Shown here in pieces: positions 34,226 through 43,477 of a stretch of DNA of 64,000 bases. The notes beneath the pieces are model-generated. The model was not told the origin of the DNA. It worked only from the letters and a program-made list of their open reading frames with translations, and did not search any database. Source of the DNA: Lachnospiraceae bacterium (GTDB taxonomy: Bacteria > Bacillota > Clostridia > Lachnospirales > Lachnospiraceae); the NCBI GenBank assembly GCA_021770755.1, contig JAETQI010000009.1, positions 1 through 64,000 of the forward strand, written 5' to 3'. Every line of letters starts with the position of its first letter. Position 1 is the stretch's first letter. Made by a program: the position numbers and the translations under genes.

Positions 34226-34882
34226 ATGAGAAAGCACATCGTATGTTTCGGGGATTCCAACACGCACGGATACTGTGCTGTCACTGGCGGGCGGTTTGAT
34301 GAGACGCAGCGCTGGTGCTGCCTTCTCCAGGAAAAGCTTGGGGACGGATATCTTGTGATCGAGGAAGGGCTGAGCGGCCGCACGACCTGTTTTCAGGATC
34401 CGATCCACGAGGGACTGAGCGGACTGGATTACATCTATCCGTGTCTGATGAGCCATGAGCCGGTAGACCTGCTGGTGATCATGCTCGGGACGAATGACAC
34501 CAAGGAGCGGTTCGGTTCCTCGGCGGCATGTATCGCACTAGGACTGAAACGGCTTGTCGCCAAGGCAGTCGCGACGACGGACTGCTGGAGCGGCGGGAAG
34601 GCCAATATCCTGATCGTGTCGCCGCAGAACATCGACGGGCAGTACATCACTTCGGACGTCGGCGCGACGATGGGGCGCGGCTGTGCAGAGAAATCGGAGG
34701 AGCTTGCGCAGGAGTTCGCAAAGATCGCGGAGCTTGCGGGCTGTCATTTTATGGATGCGGATGCAGTGCTCACGGCGCCCGTCAACGATATCGATTTTAT
34801 GCACCTGACGATGGAGGGGCACAGACAACTGGCAGATGCGCTGGCGGAGAAGATCGCCGGGATCTTCCGGGATAAGGAATAG
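34226..34882 (+). CDS. SGNH/GDSL esterase, candidate sialate O-acetylesterase
   Basis: 218 residues, no signal peptide. SGNH blocks: CFGDSNTHGY with nucleophile Ser11, GLSGRT with the Gly, MLGTNDTKERFG with the Asn, and DFMHLTMEGH with the catalytic Asp and His. It starts 3 nt after nanE, so it is part of the sialic acid operon. Removal of O-acetyl groups from sialic acids, which block NanA, is a natural role. Direct homology to NanS is not evident, so the substrate is inferred from position. Confidence 0.8.
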   Translation: MRKHIVCFGDSNTHGYCAVTGGRFDETQRWCCLLQEKLGDGYLVIEEGLSGRTTCFQDPIHEGLSGLDYIYPCLMSHEPVDLLVIMLGTNDTKERFGSSAACIALGLKRLVAKAVATTDCWSGGKANILIVSPQNIDGQYITSDVGATMGRGCAEKSEELAQEFAKIAELAGCHFMDADAVLTAPVNDIDFMHLTMEGHRQLADALAEKIAGIFRDKE

Positions 34883-34899
34883 GATCAGTAGAAAGAGAG

Positions 34900-34922
34900 G
34901 GCTGCTTCTGGCAGCCTTCTTT
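34900..34922 (+). terminator. Terminator of the sialic acid operon
   Basis: A GGCTGC/GCAGCC stem (34900-34905, 34911-34916) with a 5-nt loop is followed by TTCTTT, 17 nt after the esterase stop. Confidence 0.7.
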
Positions 34923-35064
34923 ATGCACACGGGCACCCAGGATTCTTTCCTACTTGATTAAGTTTTTAAAAACAGTGGAAAAGACAGGCGGGTTGGTGGT
35001 ATACTGTATTTATGCACTAGAGGTATCAATGTAGAATATATAAATAAGAAAGGATGGACAACAA

Positions 35065-35706
35065 ATGAAGATTGCACTGATCAACGAAAACAGCCAGGCG
35101 GTAAAGAACGCCATGATCTGCGAGACACTCAAAAAGGTCGTGGAGCCGATGGGGCACGAGGTATTTAATTATGGGATGTACGCTGCGGAGGACGAGCATC
35201 AGCTAACGTATGTGCAGAACGGGATCCTGGCAGCGGTTTTATTAAATTCCGGAGCGGCGGATTTCGTCGTGACAGGCTGCGGCACAGGCGAGGGTGCGAT
35301 GCTTGCGTGCAACGCATTTCCCAAGGTGCTCTGCGGACATATCGAGTCGCCGCTTGACGCGTATCTGTTCTCCCAGGTGAATGACGGAAACTGTGTGGCG
35401 CTTCCGTTTGCGGAGAATTTTGGCTGGGGCGGGGAGCTCAATCTGGAATACATATTCGAGAAGCTGTTTGGCACACCGGGCGGCGGCGGATACCCGAAGG
35501 AGCGCGTCGTACCGGAGCAGAGAAATAAAAAGATCCTCGACGAAGTGAAGACAGTGACGCATACAGACCTGTGCGATATCCTGCCAAAGCTTGACAGGGA
35601 GCTGTGCAAGGGCGCGCTGAGCGGTGAGAAATTCAGAGAATATTTCTTTGCAAACTGCAAGTGTGACAAGATCGCGGCGGCTGTGAAGGAAATCATCGGG
35701 GAGTAG
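35065..35706 (+). CDS. RpiB/LacA/LacB family sugar-phosphate isomerase
   Basis: 213 residues. The N-terminal 150 residues follow the RpiB/LacAB fold: KIALINENSQAVKN start, GMYAAEDE, and the VVTGCGTGEGAMLACNAFP catalytic loop with its Cys. The C-terminal 60 residues are an extension beyond the 150 of typical RpiB, as in a Firmicute subgroup. Expected reaction is aldose-ketose isomerisation of a 5- or 6-carbon sugar phosphate; the sugar is unknown. AGAAAGGATG precedes it. A TATACT at 35000-35005 may be its -10 box without a clear -35. The DUF3006 gene follows after 6 nt. Confidence 0.82.
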   Translation: MKIALINENSQAVKNAMICETLKKVVEPMGHEVFNYGMYAAEDEHQLTYVQNGILAAVLLNSGAADFVVTGCGTGEGAMLACNAFPKVLCGHIESPLDAYLFSQVNDGNCVALPFAENFGWGGELNLEYIFEKLFGTPGGGGYPKERVVPEQRNKKILDEVKTVTHTDLCDILPKLDRELCKGALSGEKFREYFFANCKCDKIAAAVKEIIGE

Positions 35707-35712
35707 TGCAAC

Positions 35713-35892
35713 ATGCTGTTAGATAAGATTTATTATACGGTCGACAGCCTCGAGGGCGACTACGCGTATCTGCGGAAGGATGGCGATGCGCCGGGCGAGA
35801 CAAAGTGTGTCGCGCGTGCGCTGCTTCCGCCCGAGATCGCGGAGGGCTCGCGGCTCGTCTACGAGATGATGGAGTACAGTCTGTCAGAATAA
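35713..35892 (+). CDS. DUF3006 small protein
   Basis: 59 residues: YYTVDSLEGDYAYLRKDGD, then ARALLPPEIAEGSRLVYE, the pattern of DUF3006 (a small beta-barrel that begins with an EGDxAxL strand and has a PxEIxEG turn). Function unknown. ATG 35713 is only 6 nt after the isomerase stop. The stop TAA overlaps an ATG at 35892 in the frame of the next gene. Confidence 0.65.
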   Translation: MLLDKIYYTVDSLEGDYAYLRKDGDAPGETKCVARALLPPEIAEGSRLVYEMMEYSLSE

Positions 35893-35905
35893 TGGGATCA
35901 GGAGA

Positions 35906-35932
35906 GGGACTGTCAGGAAACGGGCAGTCCCT
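35906..35932 (+). other. Hairpin in front of the second MATE gene
   Basis: GGGACTG and CAGTCCC (7 bp) enclose a 13-nt loop, 25 nt upstream of the MATE start. No T-run follows, so it is not a plain terminator; it could shape translation of the exporter message. Confidence 0.35.
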
Positions 35933-35957
35933 TACAGTTATGGGGATGGGATTTGGG

Positions 35958-37307
35958 ATGAAAGATAAGACGGCGGAAAGCATCGTAAAAGAAACGTTAC
36001 ATATGGCATGGCCTGCAGTGTGCGAGTCCTTTTTCGTATCACTGGCGGGCATGATCGATTCGCTGATGGTAAGCTCCATCGGTTCATACGCCGTGGCGGC
36101 GGTGGGGCTCACCACACAGCCAAAGTTTATGGGACTGGCGCTGTTCATCGCGATGAATGTCTCCATATCAGCGCTGGTCGCCAGACGGCGCGGCGAGCAG
36201 AAGAAGGACGAGGCGAACCGGATCCTGCTGACGGCGCTCCTTTTTATCGTGGCGGCGGTGGCGGTGGTGTCCGCGCTCTGTGTGCTCTTTGCCAACCAGA
36301 TCATTCACTTCTGCGGATCTGCGCAGGACACACATGACACGGCTGTTATTTATTTCCGGATCATCATGGGCGGTATGGTCTTTAATGTGATCTCGATGGG
36401 GATCAACGCGGCGCAGAGAGGGGCTGGAAATACCATTATTGCCATGCGGACAAACATCACGTCCAATGTCGTGAACGTGATCGGAAATTACCTGCTGATC
36501 AACGGTCATCTGGGATTTCCGGCGCTCGGGATCCACGGGGCGGCGATCGCTACCGTATTTGGCACAGTGGTGGCGTGCGTCATGAGTGTCTGCTCCCTGT
36601 TCCCGAAGGACAATTTTGTGAGTATACCGTATATCGTCGGCACGCGGATCAAGGCTTCCGCAGAGACGCTGGGGCACATCATAAAGGTGGGGTATTCCGT
36701 ATTTATCGAGCAGGTGCTGATGCGTGTCGGTTTCATGTCCACTGCGATGATGGCGGCGGGGATGGGTACGGCGGCGATGGCGGCGCACCAGGTCGGCATG
36801 AATATCCTGGGACTGACATTTTCGTTTGGCGACGGGATGCAGGTGGCGGCGGTGGCGCTGATCGGCAGGAGTCTCGGAGAAGGGCTGCCGGACAAGGCGA
36901 AGGAGTACGGAAAAGTCTGCAGGCGTATCGGTATGTGTATCTCGGTGGCACTCGCGGTGATCTACCTCTTTGGTGGGGAGACGCTCTATCGGCTGTTCTT
37001 TGAGGAAGATCATATCGTGGCATACGGTGTGCAGATCATCCATGTGATCATTGTCATCGTGCTCTTCCAGGTATCACAGGTTATTTATATGGGGTGTCTC
37101 CGCGGTGCGGGTGACACGGCTTACACGGCGATGGCGTCGACAGTCAGCGTGACCGTGATCCGGACACTCTTCTCCTACGTGTGCGGCATTGCGCTCGGCT
37201 GGGGGATCACCGGCATCTGGCTCGGTGTGCTGGCTGACCAGATCTCACGGTTTCTGTTTGCCTCGATCCGGTTCAAGGCAGGGAAGTGGACTGGGATCAA
37301 GATCTAA
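35958..37307 (+). CDS. MATE family efflux transporter
   Basis: 449 residues, 12 membrane helices. Family patterns include TLHMAWPAVCESFFVSLAGM and MIDSLMVSSIGS in the first half, and IEQVLMRVGFMSTAMMAAGMG at the start of the second. It is distant from the MATE at 5325-6695 and so not a recent copy. The start is uncertain: ATG 35958 has GGGGATGGG upstream and is preferred, while ATGs at 35940 and 35892 are possible, the latter overlapping the DUF3006 stop. The substrate is unknown. Confidence 0.85.
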   Translation: MKDKTAESIVKETLHMAWPAVCESFFVSLAGMIDSLMVSSIGSYAVAAVGLTTQPKFMGLALFIAMNVSISALVARRRGEQKKDEANRILLTALLFIVAAVAVVSALCVLFANQIIHFCGSAQDTHDTAVIYFRIIMGGMVFNVISMGINAAQRGAGNTIIAMRTNITSNVVNVIGNYLLINGHLGFPALGIHGAAIATVFGTVVACVMSVCSLFPKDNFVSIPYIVGTRIKASAETLGHIIKVGYSVFIEQVLMRVGFMSTAMMAAGMGTAAMAAHQVGMNILGLTFSFGDGMQVAAVALIGRSLGEGLPDKAKEYGKVCRRIGMCISVALAVIYLFGGETLYRLFFEEDHIVAYGVQIIHVIIVIVLFQVSQVIYMGCLRGAGDTAYTAMASTVSVTVIRTLFSYVCGIALGWGITGIWLGVLADQISRFLFASIRFKAGKWTGIKI

Positions 37308-37335
37308 GACGTGTTTAGGAGATGTAGAAAATAAA

Positions 37336-37857
37336 ATGAAGATAAGTAATGATTTGTTCGGCAGCCATATTTGCATCACAAATTACAGGGAAGATGATCT
37401 GGCGTTTCTCACGGATATGTGGTTTGACGAGGAGAACGGCAAGTATCTGAGCGATCCGACAAGGGAATACGTCGATGAGGCATTTCAGAAGGCGCTGGAC
37501 ACGCTCGGAGAAAGTATGTCAGGCTATTATCTTGTCATCGTGCTTGCGGACACGGGAGAGCGTGCAGGCTCGTGCTGTATGTTTCCGGATGAAGCGGGGA
37601 AGGTTTATGACATCGGCTACTGTATTCACAGGAAGTTCTGGCGGCGTGGATATGGCAGCGAGGCGCTGCGGCTGATGCTTGACTGGATGAAAGCACATGG
37701 GGCAGAGAAAGTGACTGCGGAGGTCGCAGTCGAGAATGTGCCGTCAAACCGAATGCTTGATTCGCTCGGGTTTGTTGTTGAGAAGAGGGCGGAATTTCAC
37801 AAATACCATATGGATGTATTTTTTGATAGTTTCATATATGGGAAGGAATTGTTATAA
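37336..37857 (+). CDS. GNAT family N-acetyltransferase (RimJ/RimL-like)
   Basis: 173 residues. ITNYREDDLAFLTDMW is a RimL-like start, GYCIHRKFWRRGYGSEAL is the acetyl-CoA loop, and AEVAVENVPSNRMLDSLGF is the C-terminal motif. It begins 28 nt after the MATE stop; the ribosome site is weak (GGAG 14 nt away), so translation may depend on the upstream gene. Substrate unknown. Confidence 0.82.
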   Translation: MKISNDLFGSHICITNYREDDLAFLTDMWFDEENGKYLSDPTREYVDEAFQKALDTLGESMSGYYLVIVLADTGERAGSCCMFPDEAGKVYDIGYCIHRKFWRRGYGSEALRLMLDWMKAHGAEKVTAEVAVENVPSNRMLDSLGFVVEKRAEFHKYHMDVFFDSFIYGKELL

Positions 37858-37938
37858 TGTATGTTAAAATCCGCAAATTGGGAACATTGGAAGGAACAGG
37901 GGCGGTAATATATCATATCAGGACAGAGGTGGGATATC

Positions 37939-38318
37939 ATGCGCATCGCATATTGTGAGGATGAGCCTGTGCAGGCAGCGCTTGTCCGCGCCATGATCGC
38001 ACAGTGGGCGAAAAGCTGGAAAACAGCGGCGGAGGTGATCCTGTATGAAAGTGTGGAGGAATTTTTGTTTAAAAATGACACGCTTGTAAATGAAACATCT
38101 CCCTATGATGTCGTTTTCCTGGATATCGCGATGCGGCAGATGAACGGCGTGGAACTTGCGCGTGCGATCCGGCAAAAGGACAAAAGAATATCAGCCTGAT
38201 TTTTATATCTCATGTCATTCAGGTACAGATTGATACCATCTGTGCCTTTTTCTGTGCAAAAACGGGGGAAGATGATAATATGGAGACAGCAGAGCAGGAA
38301 CAAAGGAGAGAACAAACC
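37939..38318 (+). pseudogene. Response regulator receiver domain, frameshifted remnant
   Basis: From ATG 37939, residues MRIAYCEDEP to VVFLDIAMRQMNGVELARAI form the front of a receiver domain like those of LytTR regulators. The acidic pair and the phospho-Asp (in FLDIAM) are present. The frame ends at 38199. In another frame the expected next strand, SLIFISHVIQV, continues from about 38188, showing a frameshift. The rest of the receiver and the whole DNA-binding domain are missing. That second frame runs straight into the ABC exporter frame. It was probably the regulator of the exporter pair. Confidence 0.7.
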
Positions 38319-40140
38319 ATGAAGCAGTATTCAATATGGAGCAACTATCGATATGCGTATGTACCACTGTGGAACAAGAAGAAAAAGATCGCCCTCTGCA
38401 CGATCGCGGAGGCTGTGTTTTATGTCTTTGTGCCGGTCGTGGGAATGATGATCACTTCCATGATTATAGGCGGCCTGGAACAGGGGATCTCCGCGCCGGA
38501 TCTTGTGGTCCGCATCCTGACCGCGTTTGCGGTTTACGGCGTACTGAATATGGTAAAAGGCTATCTGGAAGCACGCGGCGGCGAGCAGTATATCGAGGTG
38601 AGAACGGAACTGTTCATCATGGATCAGATCGAGAAGGATCTGACAGTCAGCATGGAACAGTACGAGGACAAGGAGATCCACAAATTGAAGGAAAAATCAG
38701 ATGAGTGCCTGTGGGCGAACATGTCGGGGCTGGAAGGATTTTACCGCCACAACAGTGATCTGCTGAAAAGTGTGCTGGGACTTGTGGTCTATGCACTGCT
38801 CGTGGGCAGCATGAACTGGAAGATCCTGCTGATGCTCGTCGGAATGTCGGCAGTCAGCGCCGCGGCAGCGTACAACGTGACGCGCTATTATCAGAAGATC
38901 AAGGATCCGCTTGCCGAGCAGTATATGACAATGCACTATATCAACCGTGCGGTAGACGACATACAGGGAGGTAAGGATATCCGCATTTTCGGGTTGGAGG
39001 GCTGGATCATCGGAAAGTTTGATGCGGCGATCAGACGGTGCCGCCAGCTTCGTTTTCACAGGGATATGCGCTCGTATGGCAGCAATATCCTGGACACGGT
39101 GCTGGATGCGGCGCGTGATCTGGTTTGTTATGGGTATCTGATCGTGCAGCTCGCCAACGGTATGCGGTTGTCGGAGTTTGTCTTTTATCTGGGTCTGATC
39201 GCCGGATTTTCGAGCTGGATCGGCATGATCAGCAAAAGCCTGGTATCGGTCAGACAGGACAGCGACAGTATCAACGACCTGCGCGCCTATCTTGATCTGG
39301 AGGAGGAAAAACCATCGGGTGAGGCGGTGGACTGCAGTGCGTGGACGGACATCGAGATCGTGTTTGACCATGTCAGCTACCGCTACTGCGGCGCGGAGGC
39401 GGAGACGCTGCACGATGTCAGTTTCCGTCTGGCGGCGGGCGAGAAGCTTGCCCTTGTCGGCGTGAACGGCGCGGGCAAGACAACGATCGTCAAGCTGATG
39501 GCAGGGTTGTATCTTCCGACCTCGGGCACCGTGTATGTCAACGGCGTCAGCACGAGGGATCTGGACAGGAAAAGCTACTTTGCACGGCAGGCGACTATTT
39601 TTCAGGAACCGTTTCAGATTTCTTACAGCATCGGTGAGAACATCGCGCTTTCGGAGACGTATGACCGTGAAAAACTGTGGCGGGTGCTCGCGCAGGCAGG
39701 ACTGGATCAAAAGGTGAGGAGTCTCGCAGGACAACTGGATACCCATCTCGGAAAGGATATCGCGCCGGACGGTATCGCGCTTTCCGGCGGGGAGATGCAG
39801 AATTTTGCTTGCGCGGGCGCTTTACCGCGACGCGTCGCTCATCATGCTCGATGAGCCGACAGCGGCGCTGGACGCGCTGGCAGAGACGGAGATCTATGAG
39901 AAGTACCGGACGCTGCTGCAGGGAAAAAGCGTACTCTTCATCTCGCACAGGCTTGCCTCCACCCGGTTTTGCGACAGGATCCTCCTGTTATCCGGGGGCT
40001 GTGTCCGTGAACAGGGGACGCATGAGGAGCTGATGCGGCAGCAGGGCGCTTATCACGATATGTTCCAGGTGCAGAGCAGGTATTATCAGGATGCAAAACA
40101 GAAAAACGGCGGTCTGCAGCAGGGCGCTGCGGGAAAATGA
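38319..40140 (+). pseudogene. ABC exporter half-transporter, frameshifted in the signature motif
   Basis: ATG 38319 (AGGAGAG upstream) opens a fused membrane-ATPase half exporter: six helices in about 315 residues, then an ABC domain with Walker A GVNGAGKTT. The frame breaks at a TTTT run (39803-39806), right after LSGGEMQN, and stops at 39854. The other frame resumes LARALYRDASLIMLDEPTAALD, the switch His in FISHRLAS, and ends at 40140. Removing one T restores a protein of about 607 residues. Its partner follows directly. The change may be a real mutation, a slippage site or a sequence error. Confidence 0.8.
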
Positions 40141-40194
40141 TCCTGTTAAGGATGATATGAAATGGATGCGAAATGGATATCGGGGAGGCGTATC

Positions 40195-42027
40195 ATGAAG
40201 AAAAAAATGACAGTTCAGGAGATGTGGCACTATATCATATTTCAGACAAAAGGCTATCGGACGATCAAAGCGGCGATCGTGGTCGGCGCACTGACCGCGG
40301 CGGCAGTGCCCTATATCAACAATGTTTTTTATGCGGGGATCCTGGACCGTCTCGTGCTTGCAGAATATGACACAGCCGTCATATTTGTGATCTGGATGGT
40401 GTCCGCGGCACTTGTCCTGAGACTTGCGGCAAAGGGCTGTGAGCGGGTCGTGGATCATTACTGCAAGCCGTGCGCGGACGAGATCAAGAAAAGGACGGCA
40501 CAGAAAGCGTTCTCAATGGAATACGAGATGATCGACCGGACGGAGACGCTGGAGGCGTTCCGCAGGGTGCGCGCGGGAGAGATCGGGATGGGCGGCGTGG
40601 AGCGCCAGCTACAGACGATATACGCTTTTTTCCAGGAGCTTGCAGGCATCGTCTTCTCGTGCGGTTTTGTGCTGGTGCTCTTTGCAAGGACGGACAGTGA
40701 TAAGGAAAACATGGTGTTGTCGGTGTCTCTGGCGGTACTGATGATCGCTGCGTTTGTGCTGGTACTGGTGCTGAGCAATCATTTTTCCCAAAAAGAGGGT
40801 GAGGCAATGGTGCAGACAGAGCTGAAAAATGAACATGTCAACACACTGTCCGCATATCTGCTCAGCCTGATCAACAAGGAAACATATGTGAAAGATATCC
40901 GGCTTTTTAGATTAAAGGACTATCTGTACAAAAAGACAGAGGTGTTCCGCACAGTGGGCAGAATGTACAAGGAGATGGGCTGCTACAGCGGCAAGTGCCG
41001 TGCGCTGCCGACCTTTGCGGCGCAGATGTTTGCGGCGGTGACGTATATCTGCATCGCGGCAAAAGCGATCGCAGGAAGCATCACGATCGGTGAAGTGACC
41101 ATGTACGCCGGCGCGGTCATCACGATGGTCGAGGGGGTTCAGAGACTGCTTGGCAAATATCAGGATATCAACTATATGAACGAGTACCTGGGCACCTACG
41201 AGGAATTTATCACACGCCCGAACATGCATTACGACGGCACGCTGCCGATCGAGAAGCGTGATGACAACAAGTACTGCCTGGAGCTGTCCCATGTCAGTTT
41301 CCGCTATCCGGGGACAGGGCAGGACATCTTAAAGGATGTGTCCATGACCTTCCGGGTCGGGGAGAAGCTTGCGCTCGTGGGCATGAACGGCGCGGGGAAG
41401 ACGACGCTCATCAAGCTTTTGTGCCGCCTGTATGAGCCGACAGAAGGAGAGATCCGGTTAAACGGCATTAATATCGAGAAATATGATTATGACGAGTATG
41501 TCCGGATCTTTTCCGTCGTCTTTCAGGATTTCCGGCTGTATGATTTTGCGCTGGATGAAAATGTCGCTTCCGGCAGCGAAGTCGATGGGGAGCGACTGCA
41601 GCATGCGCTGGAGCTTGCCGGGATCTGGGAGCGCGTGCAGGAGCTTCCGCAGAAGGAGCGGACGCTGCTCGGGCATGAGAACGGACAGGGTGTGCTGCTC
41701 TCGGGCGGTGAGGCGCAGAAAGTGGCGATCGCGCGGGCGTTGTACAAGGATGCGCCGTTCATCATACTCGACGAGCCAACAGCGGCGCTCGATCCGATCG
41801 CGGAGGCGGAGATCTATGAGAATTTTAACACGCTGATCCAGAATAAGACAGCGGTCTATATCTCCCACCGCATGAGTAGCTGCAAGTTCTGCGACCGTAT
41901 CGTGGTGCTCGGGGACGGGCGGATCCTGGAGGAAGGGAACCACGAAACGCTGCTGGCGCAAAAGGGAACGTACTACAGACTGTACAGCGCGCAGGAGGCG
42001 TATTACAAAAAGATGCCGGAAGGGTGA
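40195..42027 (+). CDS. ABC exporter half-transporter (membrane-ATPase fusion)
   Basis: 610 residues. Six membrane helices in the first 330 residues are followed by an ABC domain with Walker A GMNGAGKTT, Q-loop VFQDFRL, signature LLSGGEAQKVAIARAL, Walker B FIILDEPTAALD and switch His in YISHRMSS. It should form a heterodimer with the frameshifted gene in front. ATG 40195 has GGGGAGGCG upstream; ATG 40162 is the alternative. Type: peptide, drug or lipid exporter; the substrate is unknown. Confidence 0.88.
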   Translation: MKKKMTVQEMWHYIIFQTKGYRTIKAAIVVGALTAAAVPYINNVFYAGILDRLVLAEYDTAVIFVIWMVSAALVLRLAAKGCERVVDHYCKPCADEIKKRTAQKAFSMEYEMIDRTETLEAFRRVRAGEIGMGGVERQLQTIYAFFQELAGIVFSCGFVLVLFARTDSDKENMVLSVSLAVLMIAAFVLVLVLSNHFSQKEGEAMVQTELKNEHVNTLSAYLLSLINKETYVKDIRLFRLKDYLYKKTEVFRTVGRMYKEMGCYSGKCRALPTFAAQMFAAVTYICIAAKAIAGSITIGEVTMYAGAVITMVEGVQRLLGKYQDINYMNEYLGTYEEFITRPNMHYDGTLPIEKRDDNKYCLELSHVSFRYPGTGQDILKDVSMTFRVGEKLALVGMNGAGKTTLIKLLCRLYEPTEGEIRLNGINIEKYDYDEYVRIFSVVFQDFRLYDFALDENVASGSEVDGERLQHALELAGIWERVQELPQKERTLLGHENGQGVLLSGGEAQKVAIARALYKDAPFIILDEPTAALDPIAEAEIYENFNTLIQNKTAVYISHRMSSCKFCDRIVVLGDGRILEEGNHETLLAQKGTYYRLYSAQEAYYKKMPEG

Positions 42028-42149
42028 AAGATGCAGCCAGCGTGTTTGAGGGGTTTAGGGAGAGGCATTCTCAGGGTACTGCATTGTAAACAGTGCATAG
42101 AGGGAAAATTATTTGAACAATGTTGACAATAGATATATAGAGACCTTAA

Positions 42150-42178
42150 AACCCGCCTAAAGAAAGGCGGGTTTTTTG
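42150..42178 (+). terminator. Strong rho-independent terminator
   Basis: AACCCGCCT (42150-42158) pairs with AGGCGGGTT (42165-42173) and is followed by TTTT. It ends the exporter transcript. The 120 bases before it show no gene. Confidence 0.85.
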
Positions 42179-42392
42179 TCGGGAACTGTTAAGGAATTAT
42201 TTTCAGATTGTGTGTCCATGGGATGTAGTGAGTTACTGCCATGCCCTGAAAATGCTGTCGTCTATAGATCCGCAGAATTACTGGGTGGCGTCCGAATCCG
42301 AAACGCAGCGATAAGACAATTGTGAAAATTGAATAAGTTTCCCGCACAAATATGGGTAATTTAACGAAAAGGCAGGAAACGAAAAAAATGTA

Positions 42393-42420
42393 TTGCAAAA
42401 AAAACAAAAACCTTTATAAT
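42393..42420 (+). promoter_or_regulatory. Promoter of the arabinose-releasing operon
   Basis: TTGCAA (42393-42398), 16-nt A-rich spacer, consensus TATAAT (42415-42420), 77 nt ahead of the GH43 start. The stretch from 42179 to 42390 has no gene and no clear operator. Confidence 0.65.
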
Positions 42421-42497
42421 TTAGGTAAGGTTGAACTGTTTTAATTTTTACAAAAATAAAAACGGATCAAAACAGCAGAACAGGAGGAAGATAAGAA

Positions 42498-43451
42498 GTG
42501 GATACACAGTTAACATACAATGAACCCTGGATATTGCAGCGTGCAGATCCGTTCATCTGCAGACAGGACAACGGCAGATACTATTTCACGGCGTCCGTTC
42601 CGGCATATGACAGGATCGTGTTGCGGTGTGCGGACACGCTCGCAGGGATCGCAGACGCCAGGGAGGTGACGATCTGGCACAAGCATGAGTCCGGCATTAT
42701 GAGCGAACATATCTGGGCGCCGGAGCTTCATCGTCTGGACGGAAAATGGTACATCTATTTTGCCGGCGGGGAGAAGGAAAATATCTGGAATATACGTCCC
42801 TATGTGCTGGAATGCGCGGACGAAGATCCGATGACCGGGACGTGGAGAGAGCTTGGAATGATGCAGTGCGCAGACGACGATGAATTTTCATTCCGCGCTT
42901 TCTCGCTTGACGGCACCGTGTTTGAGGACAGCGGGAAACGCTACTATGTGTGGGCGGAGAAGGTCGGAGTGGGCAGGCAGATCTCCAATCTCTACATCGC
43001 CGAGATGGAGACGCCCAACAGATTAAAGACCGTACAGGTGCTTCTGACCACGCCCGACTATGACTGGGAGCGGGTCGGATTCTGGGTGAACGAGGGACCG
43101 GCTGTGATCAAAAGAGACGGAAAGATATTCCTCACATACTCGGCAAGTGAGACAGGCGCGCCCTACTGTATGGGTATGCTCACGGCGGACAGCGGCGCGG
43201 ATCTGCTCGATCCGCTGTCGTGGAAAAAAGAGCGCTATCCGGTGCTGGCATCCGACCCTTCCATAGAGGTATACGGACCGGGACACAATTCCTTTACGGT
43301 GGACGAGGAGGGCAACGATATCCTCGTGTACCATGCGCGCAAGGAGAGCGTGATCGAGGGAGACCCGCTCTACAATCCAAACAGGCACACGATGCTCATG
43401 AAGATCCGGTGGGAAGACGGCAGGCCAGTCTTTGATTATAAGAGCAGATAA
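42498..43451 (+). CDS. Glycoside hydrolase family 43, probable arabinofuranosidase/xylosidase
   Basis: 317 residues, cytoplasmic, one five-bladed propeller. The catalytic base is Asp17 in LQRADPFICR, SEHIWAPELHRLDGKWYIYF is the typical second blade, the general acid Glu is probably in WVNEGPAV, and YGPGHNSFTVDEEGND ends the fold. GTG start with CAGGAGGAA upstream. It is followed 26 nt later by a GH51 arabinofuranosidase, so the two likely process imported arabino-oligosaccharides. Confidence 0.88.
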   Translation: MDTQLTYNEPWILQRADPFICRQDNGRYYFTASVPAYDRIVLRCADTLAGIADAREVTIWHKHESGIMSEHIWAPELHRLDGKWYIYFAGGEKENIWNIRPYVLECADEDPMTGTWRELGMMQCADDDEFSFRAFSLDGTVFEDSGKRYYVWAEKVGVGRQISNLYIAEMETPNRLKTVQVLLTTPDYDWERVGFWVNEGPAVIKRDGKIFLTYSASETGAPYCMGMLTADSGADLLDPLSWKKERYPVLASDPSIEVYGPGHNSFTVDEEGNDILVYHARKESVIEGDPLYNPNRHTMLMKIRWEDGRPVFDYKSR

Positions 43452-43477
43452 ATATATCTTAGGAGGCATATATTAAA

